NCBI GenBank assembly: GCA_028015205.1
Contig: CM051510.1
Location: forward strand, 28,086,580-28,150,579
DNA from: Mytilisepta virgata
Lineage: Eukaryota > Mollusca > Bivalvia > Mytilida > Mytilidae
Reading direction: 5' to 3'
DNA length: 64,000 nt
Shown here: piece after piece, positions 34,788 through 46,800 of the stretch
How positions within the stretch are numbered: position 1 is the stretch's first letter
Layout of the letters: each line of letters begins with the position of its first letter
Notes under the pieces: model-generated
Told to the model about the DNA's origin: nothing
The model's input: only the letters and a program-made list of their open reading frames with translations
Database searches by the model: none
Made by a program: the position numbers and the translations under genes

Positions 34788-35397
34788 CGACGATATCACT
34801 TCATTTTATCAATTGTATGCGAATGATCTGGAAATTTTAATATGCCACCTGTGAAATTAAATTGACTGATTCCCTACAGAAGACAACGGACTGAAAATTT
34901 ACGGAATAGTGGAAAATCATTCGTAGAAATAGAACGGATATTCGTAGAATCGGAGGGAGTAAAAGTTTCCCGATACGACATTGGAAAATTATATGAACGT
35001 TACCGTGTAACTGGATAATATTTGGGGTATCAAATTTAACTGTCAAATCGACTCGAGTTACTCCTGCTGTTTTTATCTTATATATCTAAACTGAAAATCA
35101 ACATTTCAAACAATGTTTTGCATGCCATGATGCATAAAATCAATGACCTTGTTGGCTTGCAGTTGCTACGAGAACAGAAGTAGTAAAACAAACATAAGCT
35201 TACATCAATCTAAGTGTATATATATTATATAAAGTGAAGGTACGTTATCACTCTTATTCCACGCATACCGATACACAAACACGAGCGATATGTACCTCCA
35301 AACCATCTGCAAATTGCGATGATGAAAAAACGGAACGGCTGCGGAAAAGATGTGTTTGTAAATTCCGAAATGCTGCTTCGTGATTGTTTTATTTTTT

Positions 35398-35505
35398 ATT
35401 CCTTTTTATTCTTCAAATGTGGAAGTTTGACCTTGGATGTGTTATAAGTTTTTTAAATACGCATAAAAATACTCCAATCGAGCATCATGAACATAGCCTC
35501 CCTCA
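35398..35505 (+). repeat. Direct repeat, copy 2 (first copy 34435-34533)
   Basis: TTTTATTCTTCAAATGTGGA through CCAATCGAGCATCATGAACA repeats the upstream copy. Confidence 0.7.
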
Positions 35506-35715
35506 CTGTCATGTCTGTACTAGAACTGTTCTAGACTATGACTGGGTTATATATGGAACTGTTCCAGACCATGACAGGTTAGGGCTACACACCTAAGGAA
35601 GGTCGGGGTCCACGGCACTAGGAGTTTGAGCAGGATGACATAATTAAAACTCATAACATCCTCTAGTTAGGACTTAAGTTTTAGTCCACGTCAAAGCACT
35701 ACAATTAAAATGTTA

Positions 35716-35958
35716 AAACGGTCTTGACTACTAATGATCACTAGACTGTCAACACTGAGGTTGTGGGTTCGAATCTCACCTGTGACGAGGTGTGTTCGTC
35801 TCCGATATTAATTGACAAGGATTGCCTATTTTCCTACCGAAGGTCGGTGGTTCTCTCCGGGTACTCCGGCTTCCACCACCAATAAAAACGCCGCCGCGAA
35901 ATAGCCAAATGTGCTGAAAACGGAGTTAACCCCCAACTAAACAAACAAACAAAACGGC
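35716..35958 (+). mobile_element. tRNA-derived SINE, family 3, copy a
   Basis: GAGGTTGTGGGTTCGAATCT (B-box), AATTGACAAGGATTGCC, ACCGAAGGTCGGTGG, CGGGTACTCCGGCTTC and a GCCGCCGCGAAATAGCC body, with an AACAAAC-type tail. It matches 50681-50932; the head is diverged and truncated. Confidence 0.82.
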
Positions 35959-37809
35959 AAGAGTAGGACTATTCATTAAAGTTATGTGACAGGTTTTGTC
36001 AGTGCTGCATCTATAAACAACATCGCCGATTTTGGCAAGTAATGTTTCCTATCAATTGATTTCAAATATTGTACCTTGTATATATCGGGGAATATAAGTG
36101 AAAACTTTCTAGATTTATTTGAATAATATCAACATCATAAATGTTGATTTATTTATCTATTTATTTTTTTATTTATTTACAAGTTTGGTCGTTTCATAAA
36201 TATACGTGATTTTATTCTATTTTTTTTTTTTTTAAATTTCATTTCATAAATTTTATTTTTTCGATAAAAGAGGTTGACCAGTTTCTATTCTGCACTGTAA
36301 TTTGTAAATAAGAGTACAATGTCTAGCGTAAGTTAATTAAGAAAAAACATCATAATTCTAGCCAATGTTTAAAATGTATTGCTACAGACGCACATTCAAA
36401 TGTTCACCTGGAAAATATAAACCTTAAAAAGGCCTAAATAAGTACTACATGTATTTTTAAAAAAGATAGGCGACGTAGTATCCCTGACTGTATTTATGTC
36501 TCCATCCTTATCATATAATAATGTGTAGGTAGCTAGGCCATTCTTAGCTGATATCTCATTTCAAGCATTTTTTTGCAGTACATGTATATATCATACAATG
36601 CAGAATTTTTATACATAAAATTTGAAAAATAATATTTTAACAATGAATATTCCCACCACCAGCATCCGCTGACGGGTGTGTATACGACGGACGATGACAT
36701 TGGAGATGCCATAAAGGTAGGCTAATTAAAATATTTAATTTTAAACATGAATATGATAGGATTACACTGCTGTAAATGCCAGTAAATGTCTCGTCACACC
36801 TAAACAGTGTTTGTTCTGTATAAAGTTATGTATTATAGATTTAACGTGTTTGTAAGTTTTCCGAGAAGTTTTCAAAATTAAATAAAAATGTATTCAGCGG
36901 CATAAGATAAAGAAGTATGAATCTGGAATTTAAAAATGTGCCTTTTATTGAAATCTTGCAAACCAAACTACATTTAAAAAAAGAATATTGAAGTGAAAAT
37001 TAAATTCAAATTAAATTTGTTAAGATTCGGTTAAAACAGAATATTTTTTTCCTGGATTTCTAAAATAGACGAAAAAAACAATAAATACAATTCAAAACGA
37101 AACTTTAGAAGATGCACTATGAATAGGTTTCATTGAGAAAATTATACTTTTCACATTTAAAAAAATCAAATCAAATTTGTTAAGTTTTCCACAGTTACAG
37201 GCCTCGATCCGTCTCGGTATCTGTAGCCCAGAAATTTATTTAGTTAAGATCACCAAAAAGGTACTTGAAAAAAAGGATTTTTGATCGTGAATACTGCTTG
37301 AATTGCATTCATATTAAAAAATATTTTGTAATTAAAAATAATCCATTTTTTACACTTGAATGGAGTTTCTTATGGCATACGATCTATAAATAGAAATATA
37401 AATTGATCTACACTGTGTAACCCATATCTTTGAAATGCCAATTCTTTAAATCACAGCAGCAGTATTTATTAACTAATTAGAACTGTTGACGTTTTGAATG
37501 TCTTTTTTTTCTCAAGTTTAGAAAAATTAATAAAGTAAAATTGTGAAAAGTGATACCTTTTCAAAAGCAGATGTTCAGGCACATTTGGCCGATATTAGAA
37601 CATTCGCGTCAAATGAAGATCACCATTTTCCTCAGTCTTATCCAATCACACGGCTGCAAATTTATCTGTTGTCATGGGAAAGCGTCTCTTTAGTTAAATA
37701 GGTCAAACGCGAGCTTATACGACTACGTCGAAAAAAAAATCATGCTTTTTGTTTAATTCCTGGAGAAATTATTATAAATACTTCCACATCCGATTTGTCC
37801 GCGTTCAGA
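35959..37809. other. Intergenic with one isolated exon-like island
   Basis: AT-rich throughout, apart from the GC-richer 54-base exon-like block at 36663-36716 described under findings. Confidence 0.4.
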
Positions 37810-37815
37810 ATGAGT

Positions 37816-38061
37816 GCCAACTGGCTATGCCTTTCGTTTACAATATTACAGATTGCCAACAAAATCCCGTGTGTGATCCAACTTCGCATTCGGAATGTCT
37901 GTAGCTATTTCTTAACATTTACATCAACGGTTGCCAACAGTACCCCGGATGTGTGCCAACAGTGCCAGCGACAAGAGCCAACATATCTCTTTATCTTACT
38001 ATCAAATAAATAGATTACGTAGCAATTAAGCGTTGCCAACGAGGGAGCCAAGATTGCCAAC
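37816..38061 (+). repeat. Cluster of seven GCCAAC words
   Basis: GCCAAC occurs at 37816, 37855, 37933, 37955, 37978, 38035 and 38056, mostly as TTGCCAAC or GTGCCAAC, with irregular spacing. ATTGCCAACAAAAT occurs twice. Confidence 0.7.
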
Positions 38062-38339
38062 AAAATATTCGGAATATCGCTAGATCTTTCACGTGCAGGC
38101 TTGAGGCTGCCTATATACAGCTATGACATCATTGAAATGTTGGGAGAATTTCAATGTGCGAGCAAGTTTTTTTTTCAAAAAGAGCTTATAGTACAAAAAT
38201 AATAAACTCGAAACAACCGATTGTTGCTTTTCATCTTGGGGTCGTTATGAACTATGAATTATGTATCATACTTTCTATATAGAGGCCCACATTTTAAGTT
38301 TCTAAAATCCATTTATTTATTTGTATATTTATATATAAT

Positions 38340-38346
38340 ATATAAT

Positions 38347-38393
<47 letters not shown>
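38340..38393 (+). repeat. (ATTT)n microsatellite
   Basis: About a dozen uninterrupted tetramers, followed by TTTTATTC. Confidence 0.9.
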
Positions 38394-38395
<2 letters not shown>

Positions 38396-39144
38396 TTCGC
38401 GACAATAATAAAAAAATTGCGGGGATGAAAAGAATTTCCTATTAATAACTACATACCTGAATTTCGCTTTCATAGATAATAATAACAGAAATATGCCAAA
38501 TTAACGTTCTTAATACAAAATTTCTACATGGACACTCAGTACCAAAACGAATTTTTTGCTGCAAGTGTGTTTATGTTTCTCCTTTCATGTGAACGTAGAC
38601 TGCTTTTGGTTCCGAGTATCCAACTTGGCATAATTCCCAAAAAGTGACACAAAATGTTTGGTAATAGACCCAAAATCGATTATACGACCTCTGCTGGGAG
38701 AAAAGTTGAACATAAGAATGATTAAGAATAAAACTGTTGATTGTTAACACGAAAAAGCATTGTTTACACTCGTTTACTGATAAAAATAAAAGTAGGTCTT
38801 AGATATTTAAGGTGGTACAGAACACCTAAGGGAGCTAACTCTTTAAAAATCAGCTGAATGTTTTAATCACATACTATTAGTAAAGAGAAATCAAACTTCT
38901 CAATGATCAAAATTAGTGTTTGTCAAACTGCTATATATCCAATGAAATTATTCCCGTAAATTGTGTGGTTTAAATTTCTTGAAATTTATATATTTTTGTC
39001 AACTGGTCAAAGTAAATATTTTGTCCATGAATGAAAATTAAACGAGCCAATTCTATTTTAGTCAAAGTGTTGGGTACCCCCTTTTTAAGATATGGTTAAG
39101 AGGGAAAAGTGACTCTACTACATTAACGCCACTGATTTATGAAA

Positions 39145-39660
39145 TACAGATCAATAATAATAATAATCTTTACTTGCACATCAAACCAATACTCATCAAT
39201 GGTATGGCAATTGCGAATATTATATAAATCTTTATTGCAATTAAGCCCTGACGGGTTGAGTAAATACAAACATACAAAATTTATAGAATAAGTAACACAA
39301 GAGACATACACAAATAAAGTTATTATTGTTCCAAATATGTTTGCCCTTGACCAATATGGATCTCATTTTCGCAATTCAAAAGACTGCTTTAAAAAATCGA
39401 CAACACAAAACATTCATATCTGGTTTAGAATAATTCGTAATTTATCTAGATATAATTTGGGTGCAAATTTGTAATATCATTTTGAAACTTTATTCGTATT
39501 TCCTTCTTGATTTTGCAATTTACGAAGAAATGATATTCATCATCAAGAACAATATAAATTCTGCATGTTCTTTGTTCACGGGGAATGTTTTTATAGCGTC
39601 CCAGCTCCACCTCTAAAAATAAATTCCTCATTCACATGAGGAGGCAAAGTTTCATGTAAC
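39145..39660 (-). pseudogene. LINE 3'-end remnant (minus strand)
   Basis: Minus-strand 39631-39446 encodes ELGRYKNIPREQRTCRIYIV and DDEYHFFVNC, a decayed form of the C-terminal segment common in animal LINEs and related to the nested fragment at 6910-7143. It is followed by untranslated sequence ending in an (ATT)n tail at about 39152-39166. Confidence 0.55.
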
Positions 39661-41402
39661 GTGTATCGTGCTTATAACAATGTGTGATGTACCTGTGTGT
39701 ATCAAGTGACATCGAGAACCTCTTGCGCTCAGTTCCAATGAATAGTACGTATAGCAAATTTTTCACCTTTTTTAGCAGTGTTTATTGAATTTTGTTAATA
39801 CCATGATTTCATGGCATAGTGTTTCAAACATAATATCCATATTCAGGACGAGAACAAACTACAATTTGGCAGTCGAAATATAATATTCATCTTTCTTAAG
39901 TCTAAAGAAGATGGTTTGTAAATTAAAATTATTTACAAATATTTATTCGAGATATAAATATTTTGGTTTGTTGTAGTATAAATTTAAGTTTCTGTTTAGT
40001 AGTAATGATTCCTTATGTGAAAAATACACAGATATTATTTAGTTATAAAAATAATTGAGAAAATATAAAAATTAGTATAAAATGGGCAAATAACTCTTCT
40101 TCGTCAATTACCTGATGACAAACTTTTTTTTTGTTTGTTAACTCTTTAAATAATCTTTGAAAAAGGGTAAACATGAATAAACTGCAAAAAGGGAGTTAAA
40201 TGACAGAAAATGACATGACGGTTCATATTTATTACATACACATTCATTTCATATATTAACAATATTCATCTAAAAAGGGGGGGAGCGTAAAAAAAGGCCC
40301 AAAAAAGGCGGACTTCACATTTTTTTTTCATGTTGATTTCAATTTAAACTTAAAGAAAAGTGCGAAAATATTTGTTTACTTAAATCCATGGTCCTTCTTT
40401 ACGCTTCGTAACGTATAAAAACGTGTCACCAATGACGGTAAATAAAATCGGAATAAAACATACGTTCAAAGTCATGTAAATGAATAATTGCAAAAAATTA
40501 AACAAAATCGAGCCATTGTGATTATTTTAAAAGTAACATTTATTGAAAATTTAATTACAAGATATTTTTAGCTAACAATTAGTATATTTGATAATTGGAT
40601 AAAAAACGATAAGGACAAAACCAAAATATATCCGAAACAGGGGCGCATAACTCGTGCAAATTAAATGAGAGGCTAAGGTAAGTGAGGTTTTGAACATAGC
40701 TAGTATCATCATTTCTTATTATTATAATATATTTTTTTTTCATTATTATTTGAAAATTGTTTATTGAAGATCTTAACATTTGCATATGAATTGAAGGTTC
40801 GTACGTTATGCATGTTATGTACGAATCGAACGAAAATTTATAACGTGGTTATCTTCAAAACTACCATTTAAAAGAAACTAAACACAATTAATATAAAATA
40901 AGAATTTTCTTTTCATACGTTTGGAGTACAGATATGAAAATAAGATTTTCACACAATCGTAAATATTAAAGAAAAAGACAGGAATAGGATTTTCATATTT
41001 CTAACACCTTTAACTACAAACCGTCACTTATAAATCGTAAGCATCTGAAGTCGATAAAACTTCTTTCAACAAGAATAAAGCACTGCGTATTCGTTTTCTT
41101 TATTACTTTGCCCATGTATGAAAATTCAAGGATATGGAGGAGGTAATATAATTTTGTCCAAAATTCAACAGAAGTCGATATAATAAACAAATAAAAATAA
41201 TGCGATAAGAGATATGCACTGATAGCAAAAGGTCCAGGTCTGGTTTAGGCACATATATAGAATTTGACGCCAGTTCCAATATGTACATATATTTAATTCA
41301 GTACAGAATTGAGCATATTAATTTAATATATTAATATTAATTTAATATGTCATTAGAATTGCTTTATGAGAGAACTATTTGTAGCATTATATATTTTTTA
41401 TT
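39661..41402. other. Intergenic, nothing assigned
   Basis: AT-rich sequence with a G-run-flanked stretch near 40276; no motif-bearing frames. Confidence 0.4.
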
Positions 41403-41408
41403 GGGGAA

Positions 41409-41479
41409 AGGGGGGTGGGTGGGGGAGGGGGGTGGGGGGGGGGGGGGGGGGGGGGGGGGGTGGGGGGGGGGGGGGGGGC
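41409..41479 (+). repeat. Long G-rich tract
   Basis: About 70 bases of G runs broken by single T or A. Several G-run groups could form quadruplexes. The glycine- and proline-rich frames here are artefacts of the tract. Confidence 0.85.
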
Positions 41480-41680
41480 ACGTCGAGACATGAGTGTCAA
41501 AAACCATATTATCGAGAGTTATATTCTTTGTCCAGAGTACAATATACATGTACATACAGTCATTTCTTCCATTGGTAGCAGTTTCATACATATCAAGATC
41601 ACATTTCTGCCAAAATTTAAGTTTGCCTTCAACGTTTTGATTATAACAACAAATTGAAGCTCTAAAAAATAAAGTCAATT

Positions 41681-41992
41681 TTGATAGACAATTCTATCTA
41701 TCTCATCGTAACTTTTCCATCCAAATTACGTATTAGTGACCCATCAGGGGCATATTTTTCAAGATTCCAAGAAAAGACAGGTTATGTAAATTTTGTTTGT
41801 AAATTAATTGAAAATGATGAACTACTCCTTCCATTGGATTGTAAATTAAATAGTAACTTGAAAGAGAATTTATTTCACTACGTACGTTCTGACTCTGAAC
41901 ACTTTGTATTGCTTTATAAGGAAGAAAAAATTATAAAACCCTACGTATGGCGCGCTATGTGCGTCATAAATAATTATAAATGTCTAGTCTAA
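41681..41992 (+). other. Unassigned open frame, possible gene or element fragment
   Basis: A 103-codon frame with ordinary amino-acid composition (KLRISDPSGAYFSRFQEKTG, SDSEHFVLLYKEEKIIKPYV), unlike the simple-sequence frames nearby. I see no start context, partner exon or known domain. It may be a remnant of a captured gene or mobile element. Confidence 0.25.
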
Positions 41993-42044
41993 ATTAATTA
42001 TTAGTAGCCTTAAACAGAATTATGTATACACAAATTCGGATAAA

Positions 42045-42622
42045 GGACGAGATCAAAAGTTCAATGTAGGATAAAAAAAAACTTAATTCAAACAGTTTGG
42101 GGTTGGGGGGGGGGGGGGGTAAAGATCGCTGTAAGTTTTGTTATCCTACATCGATTTATAGATTGAAAAAATCGGATTCAAGTTCGGCCCTAACATATGT
42201 TTGGACTTTTAAAGCAAATAAAAGCCATCAAATCGTACCGAAAAGCAAATTTTTGACGGAGCGTATTGGGGCCAAATCAATCATAGTATCTACGCCGTTC
42301 AAACACTTTATCGATCGTGAATTTTGAATGATATATATAAAATTATAATTTAACACTGCCCTTTTTTTATGCATGCTAAAAATACGCATCACTTTTTTCC
42401 AATATTTTTTAAAAGTGATGTTCAAGTCAATATACAGAACAAACATACATTGTTGAGGAAAAACAGGACCCATCATACATAAAGTATACTCTCAAAGCAT
42501 ATGGCCATATTGGTCAATCAATTTTTCCCAAATTAAGTTAAGAGGGGGGTGGGGGGTCAGTGAAAAAAACTATGTGAATTAAGTTTTTTATCCTACATTG
42601 AACTTTTGATCTGGTCCCTAAT
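42045..42622. mobile_element. Inverted-repeat element (MITE-like)
   Basis: Terminal arms at 42047-42092 and 42572-42618 are reverse complements. GATCAAAAGTTCAATGTAGG on the left matches CCTACATTGAACTTTTGATC on the right, and both continue into TAAGTT-rich sequence and a G run. The interior of about 480 bases has an open frame at 42097-42327 without recognisable domains. Confidence 0.75.
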
Positions 42623-44040
42623 GCCTAGTCCAAATTTATTATGTCTAGTCTAAAATCGTATTAAGATTAGGTATGATTATTTATGGCTATGCCTAGTCTT
42701 AAATAGAATAATGACTAGATTAAAATAGACTGATAAATTTTTGACCAGTCAAAACAGATAGCCTTGTCCAATCAGATTCAACTTTACATATCTACCACTA
42801 CTTCATACTTCGTTCCGTTTTGTTACGTACGTTTCCTTCCCCATCACCATTGTTTTATTTTAACGTCATCCAAACCCACCCAAGCAAAAAGTATTGTTCT
42901 GTTTTCAATATTTATATGCTCATATGTACTGATAATTTTAAAAGTATTGATTTGCTTTCTATATTTCTAATTTTCTTGAAATAATCATAGATTATATATT
43001 GTTGACAATATTTTTTATTTATTTTGATGCTTTATATATATATGGAATATTTTCTGGTGTTTTAACTCTTATTTTTTTACGTGGCGAGGATCTTCAGCGG
43101 TCTCCACGTTTCACAAATTGTAATAGATAATGGACCGTACACTGGAAAATCAGTATGTTGCAAAATATGATTCAGTTACAATAAATGATCTTATAAAATC
43201 TACACTTACTTTTAATTGATTAAGATTTACTATATGTATATGAGTCCACTGAGTACAATATACATGTACATAATTGTTGGCAGTTCTATACATACCAAGG
43301 TCACAGTAATAAATATCGAGGTCACAATTCTGCCACAATCTAATTTCGCCTTCCACTTTCATCCTATTATACGCATTTTTGAATTTTTGATAATCCCCGA
43401 CGAAGACCTTCTTCTCTAAATATTGATGGATGCAGTTTTTTACTTTTCATTTTTTTATATCCTCAATGGTTTTGTTTGTTGGATTTTTTCTTTTTAATTT
43501 TTTTTCTTTTATTTTTTTTAATAATTTATCTGCTACTTTTTATTGTTTTTAGTACTCAATTTTAACTCTAATTTTATTCTACTTTTTTTTAAATTTTTTT
43601 TATTTATTTATTTTTTCTTGTTATACCTTTACTTTAGTTCAACTTTTTGTATTTGTAGCATTTATCTCAAACGGAGTAGAACATTTTTTTGTCATAAAAA
43701 GTTTATTTTGGAGGATTAAAATTTGATTTTAGGGTCGAATTCACAAAGTACGTTATATTATTGGAATAACACCGACCAGTTAGAGTTTGTTTTCTTTCTT
43801 TCTTTTGTGTAAAAGGGGGGGGGGGGGGGGGTATTTATTTTAGCATTTTAATTTTTCTTGGTAAATAAATAACAAATATCATTTGGAAACAGAACTAATT
43901 ATATCTATATATATACTTCATATTTCTTGTATTGTTTAACAATATTTATTTTACCACGCATAATGCCGTGCATTATTATTTGAACAGTGTGTCAAACACA
44001 GTCCTTTATACCGCATTTCATGAAGAATATACAAAAGATA
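42623..44040. other. Intergenic downstream of gene D
   Basis: T-rich low-complexity stretches near 43430-43640 and a G tract at about 43817-43831. No supported gene. The duplicated phrase TACAATATACATGTACAT (near 41540 and 43257) suggests a further dispersed repeat. Confidence 0.4.
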
Positions 44041-46364
44041 TTACAAGTAAAAATAATTTTCTGTAGCCACCAGTCCATGTTTTTTCTTGTTTCGTTCTCC
44101 TCTGGTTCTAGGACGTATCCGAGTGCGTTTGACAAATCCATTCTGAAAGGCTATAAATGGGTGACTTGATGTGTCTACAACATTGTCTGGATAATTATTT
44201 TTAGTTAATTTGTTTCTTTTTGGATTCGAAGTTTGTTCTCGTTTGTTATATTTACGACTTCCAAGGTAAGATCTTCCTTTGTTGGGCGTTGGATGCAGCA
44301 TCGTCTGACTTTCACGATTTACAATATGTGGAATTTTTTTGTATCCTCTGATAGAATCATAAAGTTGATCGAAAAATCGGTTCCTAAATTTTTCCCATTT
44401 TGCTTCGCCCCAGGTGCCATGCGAAATCTCGCTCAAATACGGTTCTAGTTTTGAAGTAACTGTAATTACGTCCCCTTGGATTTTTTCTGCGTAAACTGTA
44501 TCCGCAATTATCTTATCCGCATTGAAAGAACTTGCAGCTATTCTATCAGCTATTATTTTTTGTGCTGATATTAAGCCTTCCGTCTTATGTCTTCTAGGTT
44601 CAAAATTAAATTTATCACGTGATGGACCATGACTACTATGACGATCAGAGACACGTGTCTTTTTTTGTCGTCGTTTAGATTTCCTTTTGCGAGATCGTGT
44701 CCTTCTGGAGTTGTCGGTATTCCTTTTAATAATTTTGTGAGTGACAGCAGAGGTACCCAGCAAAGAATATCCGTCTAATGCAATGTCATGGTTGCTTTTC
44801 AAATAGCTTTGCAATGCGTCTTTGGTATCTGTTAGCTTTACAACCCTGTCTATATAAAAGATTATATTCCAACATTATAAGTACAAACAAATGAATAAGC
44901 ACAATACACATATTTAAAACAAGATGCTCACCTGAGCCAGCATCGCTCACCCGGCTTTGATTAGCCCATTGGAAAATGTAAGGTTGTATCCACATGGCTG
45001 TTAAAACAAGAAGATTTTTGAAACAATGGGTCCTGTGTTAACTATGTCATGCATTGGTATCCATCTTGGATTTCCGATCGGCTTCAAAATTATAAATTTG
45101 GTACAGGACCATCATACAACCATTCAGGCATATTATCAAATCAATCTGTCGAAAAGTTTCGAAGAAGACGTTGTTTATATGTATTTTCCATAAGGTCCTA
45201 TGCTAACTAAGTCCCATGGTGGCGGCCATCTTGGATTTCAAATCGGCACCAAAATTACAAATATGGTAGAGGACAATCTAAGGACCATTCCTGCAAAGTA
45301 GACTTTCATTTGGTTTTGTGGTTTCTGACAACAAGATTTTTTTTGAAATAGTAGGTACTGTGTTAACTATGTCCTGCAGTGGTAGCCATCTTTGATTTCC
45401 GATCGGCATCAAAATTACAAAATTACAAATTCGGTACAAGACTATCATACAATCATTCAGGCATATTATTAATTCAATCTGTCACACGGTTTCAAAGAAG
45501 AAGTTGTTTGTATGTATTTCCCATAAGGTCCTACAAATTTGGTAGAAGATTTTTAAATTTCAGAATACATTATTGGGCCTGGCAGCCATGTTGAATATTC
45601 GATCGGCACCACAACCAAATATGTTTTTGGATATGTAAAAGTTTTGTTTTTATGTTTAATACCACGTTGGCGTTTAGATCATCCCTAATTGCCAATATTT
45701 CAAATTGTCAAAAAACATATTCAGTTGCAGAGACATGTCGGACACACAGTAATCATAGTGGTGGTGACACGCTTTTAGGAATTTGGAAAAAGAGTGATTT
45801 TTTTGGTTTAGATGGAAATAAAGATTCAGGCCAGAAAAAAAAATCCAGGACCAAAATTTCTACGAAAAAAATATGGAGGATCGATCATTTGATCCTACCC
45901 CCCCCCCCCCCCCCCCCTCCCTAAAATGGTTGCTCCCTAACGACCTATAATGTTGCTGAGGAGAAACTGATGTAAATATGACTGGAAACAAACAGAGAAA
46001 AATGAAAGATCTACAAGTATATAAGAATAGAGGTATGCCCGAAGGACTTGTTTCTAATGTGGAAAAAAATGAAAGTTCACACCGAAGTGTTAAGGGATGT
46101 CTTACATTGTCGTATATACGTCTAGATTGTGTATATCTTGTAAAATCTCGTGATTAATGATCCATCGTGCGTCGTCTATTTTGTTAGTGTTCGTGGATTA
46201 GCGGTTGTACATGTAGGCCTATTCTGACAACCCGTTATAATGAACTTTACGAAATAACACATATATGAAAAAAAACATTTGCATAAAGTACTATACTTAC
46301 CGGAATATGATGATGAAGTGACAATTATAGCTGAAATAAGTAGACATAATGACCAATATGGCAT
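44041..46364 (-). CDS. Gene D: secreted basic protein with one pentad-repeat block
   Basis: Proposed CDS is complement(join(44041..44849, 46301..46364)), 290 residues. Exon 1 encodes MPYWSLCLLISAIIVTSSSY plus Ser, a signal peptide, ending at GTAAGT in phase 1. Exon 2 begins after TATATAG, continuing DRVVKLTDTKDALQSYL. HKIIKRN (about 59-65) is a KR site aligned with those of genes C and E. It is followed by an Arg/Lys-rich segment (SRRTRSRKRKSKRRQKK), then the pentad block (about 113-154, GLISAQKIIADRIAAS to GDVITVTSK). The C-terminal half has WGEAKWEKFRNRFFDQLYD, possibly helical, and a basic Asn/Arg-rich tail. The acceptor has a weak pyrimidine tract, so the exact splice is slightly less sure than in the other genes. 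No named family is recognised. Confidence 0.8.
44930..45630 (+). repeat. Repeat array with GCTCACCTGAG end in gene D intron
   Basis: GATGCTCACCTGAGCCAGCA opens the array, resembling the termini of the element at 10111-11571. Three or four diverged units follow, each of roughly 180-190 bases. They share TCCTGTGTTAACTATGTC, GCCATCTTGGATTTC, GATCGGCACCAAAATTACAA and CATTCAGGCATATTAT. Confidence 0.65.
45795..45945 (+). repeat. Dispersed repeat with embedded poly-C tract, copy 2
   Basis: C run at about 45898-45917 followed by TCCCTAAAATGGTTGCTCCC, like the flank at 1674-1700. Confidence 0.5.
46301..46364 (-). other. Gene D exon 1 (signal-peptide exon)
   Basis: 64 coding bases: 21 codons plus G, followed by GTAAGT. 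The split codon G|AC gives Asp. Confidence 0.8.
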
Positions 46365-46417
46365 TTTGGTTTAAACACTACATCTATTTTCAACTAGTCT
46401 ACTGTATGTATCTTGAA

Positions 46418-46429
46418 TTTATTTTATGT
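46418..46429 (-). promoter_or_regulatory. Candidate TATA-like element of gene D
   Basis: CATAAAATAAAT on the minus strand, about 55-65 bases before the ATG. Non-canonical. Confidence 0.25.
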
Positions 46430-46621
46430 ACGTGAGCAGAATTTCGTTCCTCAAAATAAATTTATTTTTCGTTAGTTTACCTTAATGACCTAAAAATGTC
46501 CATCTCAGTATATAGTACATGTAGTTATAAACTACCATTATCATAGGAAAACGAACATGTATACATGTACTAGCTACTGAGGTCTGTTTTGGTTCGTCTT
46601 GATTTAATGCTACTTTTATTG

Positions 46622-46800
46622 TAGTTGGCTATATCCTGGCGGTCAGTTTTTATTGGTGGAGGAAACAGGTGTACCCTGAAAACTGGCAATTCTGACCGGA
46701 GTCTAAAGCATATCGATTCGAACTCAGTGTCGAAAGGTGCGCTACATGATCATTAGAAGTTAAGACAAACTACACTGAACACTCGGCCGCGCTCATCCCC
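46622..46800 (-). mobile_element. SINE, family 3, diverged copy (minus strand)
   Basis: The inverse strand reads CGGCCGAGTG (head), CTGAGTTCGAATCG (B-box-like), then TTTCCTCCACCAATAAAAAC. This is the order seen in the copies at 35716 and 50681, with the middle shortened. Confidence 0.6.

Larger units (their letters stand above)
44850..46300 (-). other. Gene D intron 1 with repeats
   Basis: 1,451-base phase-1 intron. It holds the repeat array at 44930-45630 and a C-tract repeat at about 45795-45945. Confidence 0.75.

Noticed and set aside
41364..41678. Gly-rich and Pro-rich frames
   Set aside because: Created by the G-rich tract at 41409-41479.
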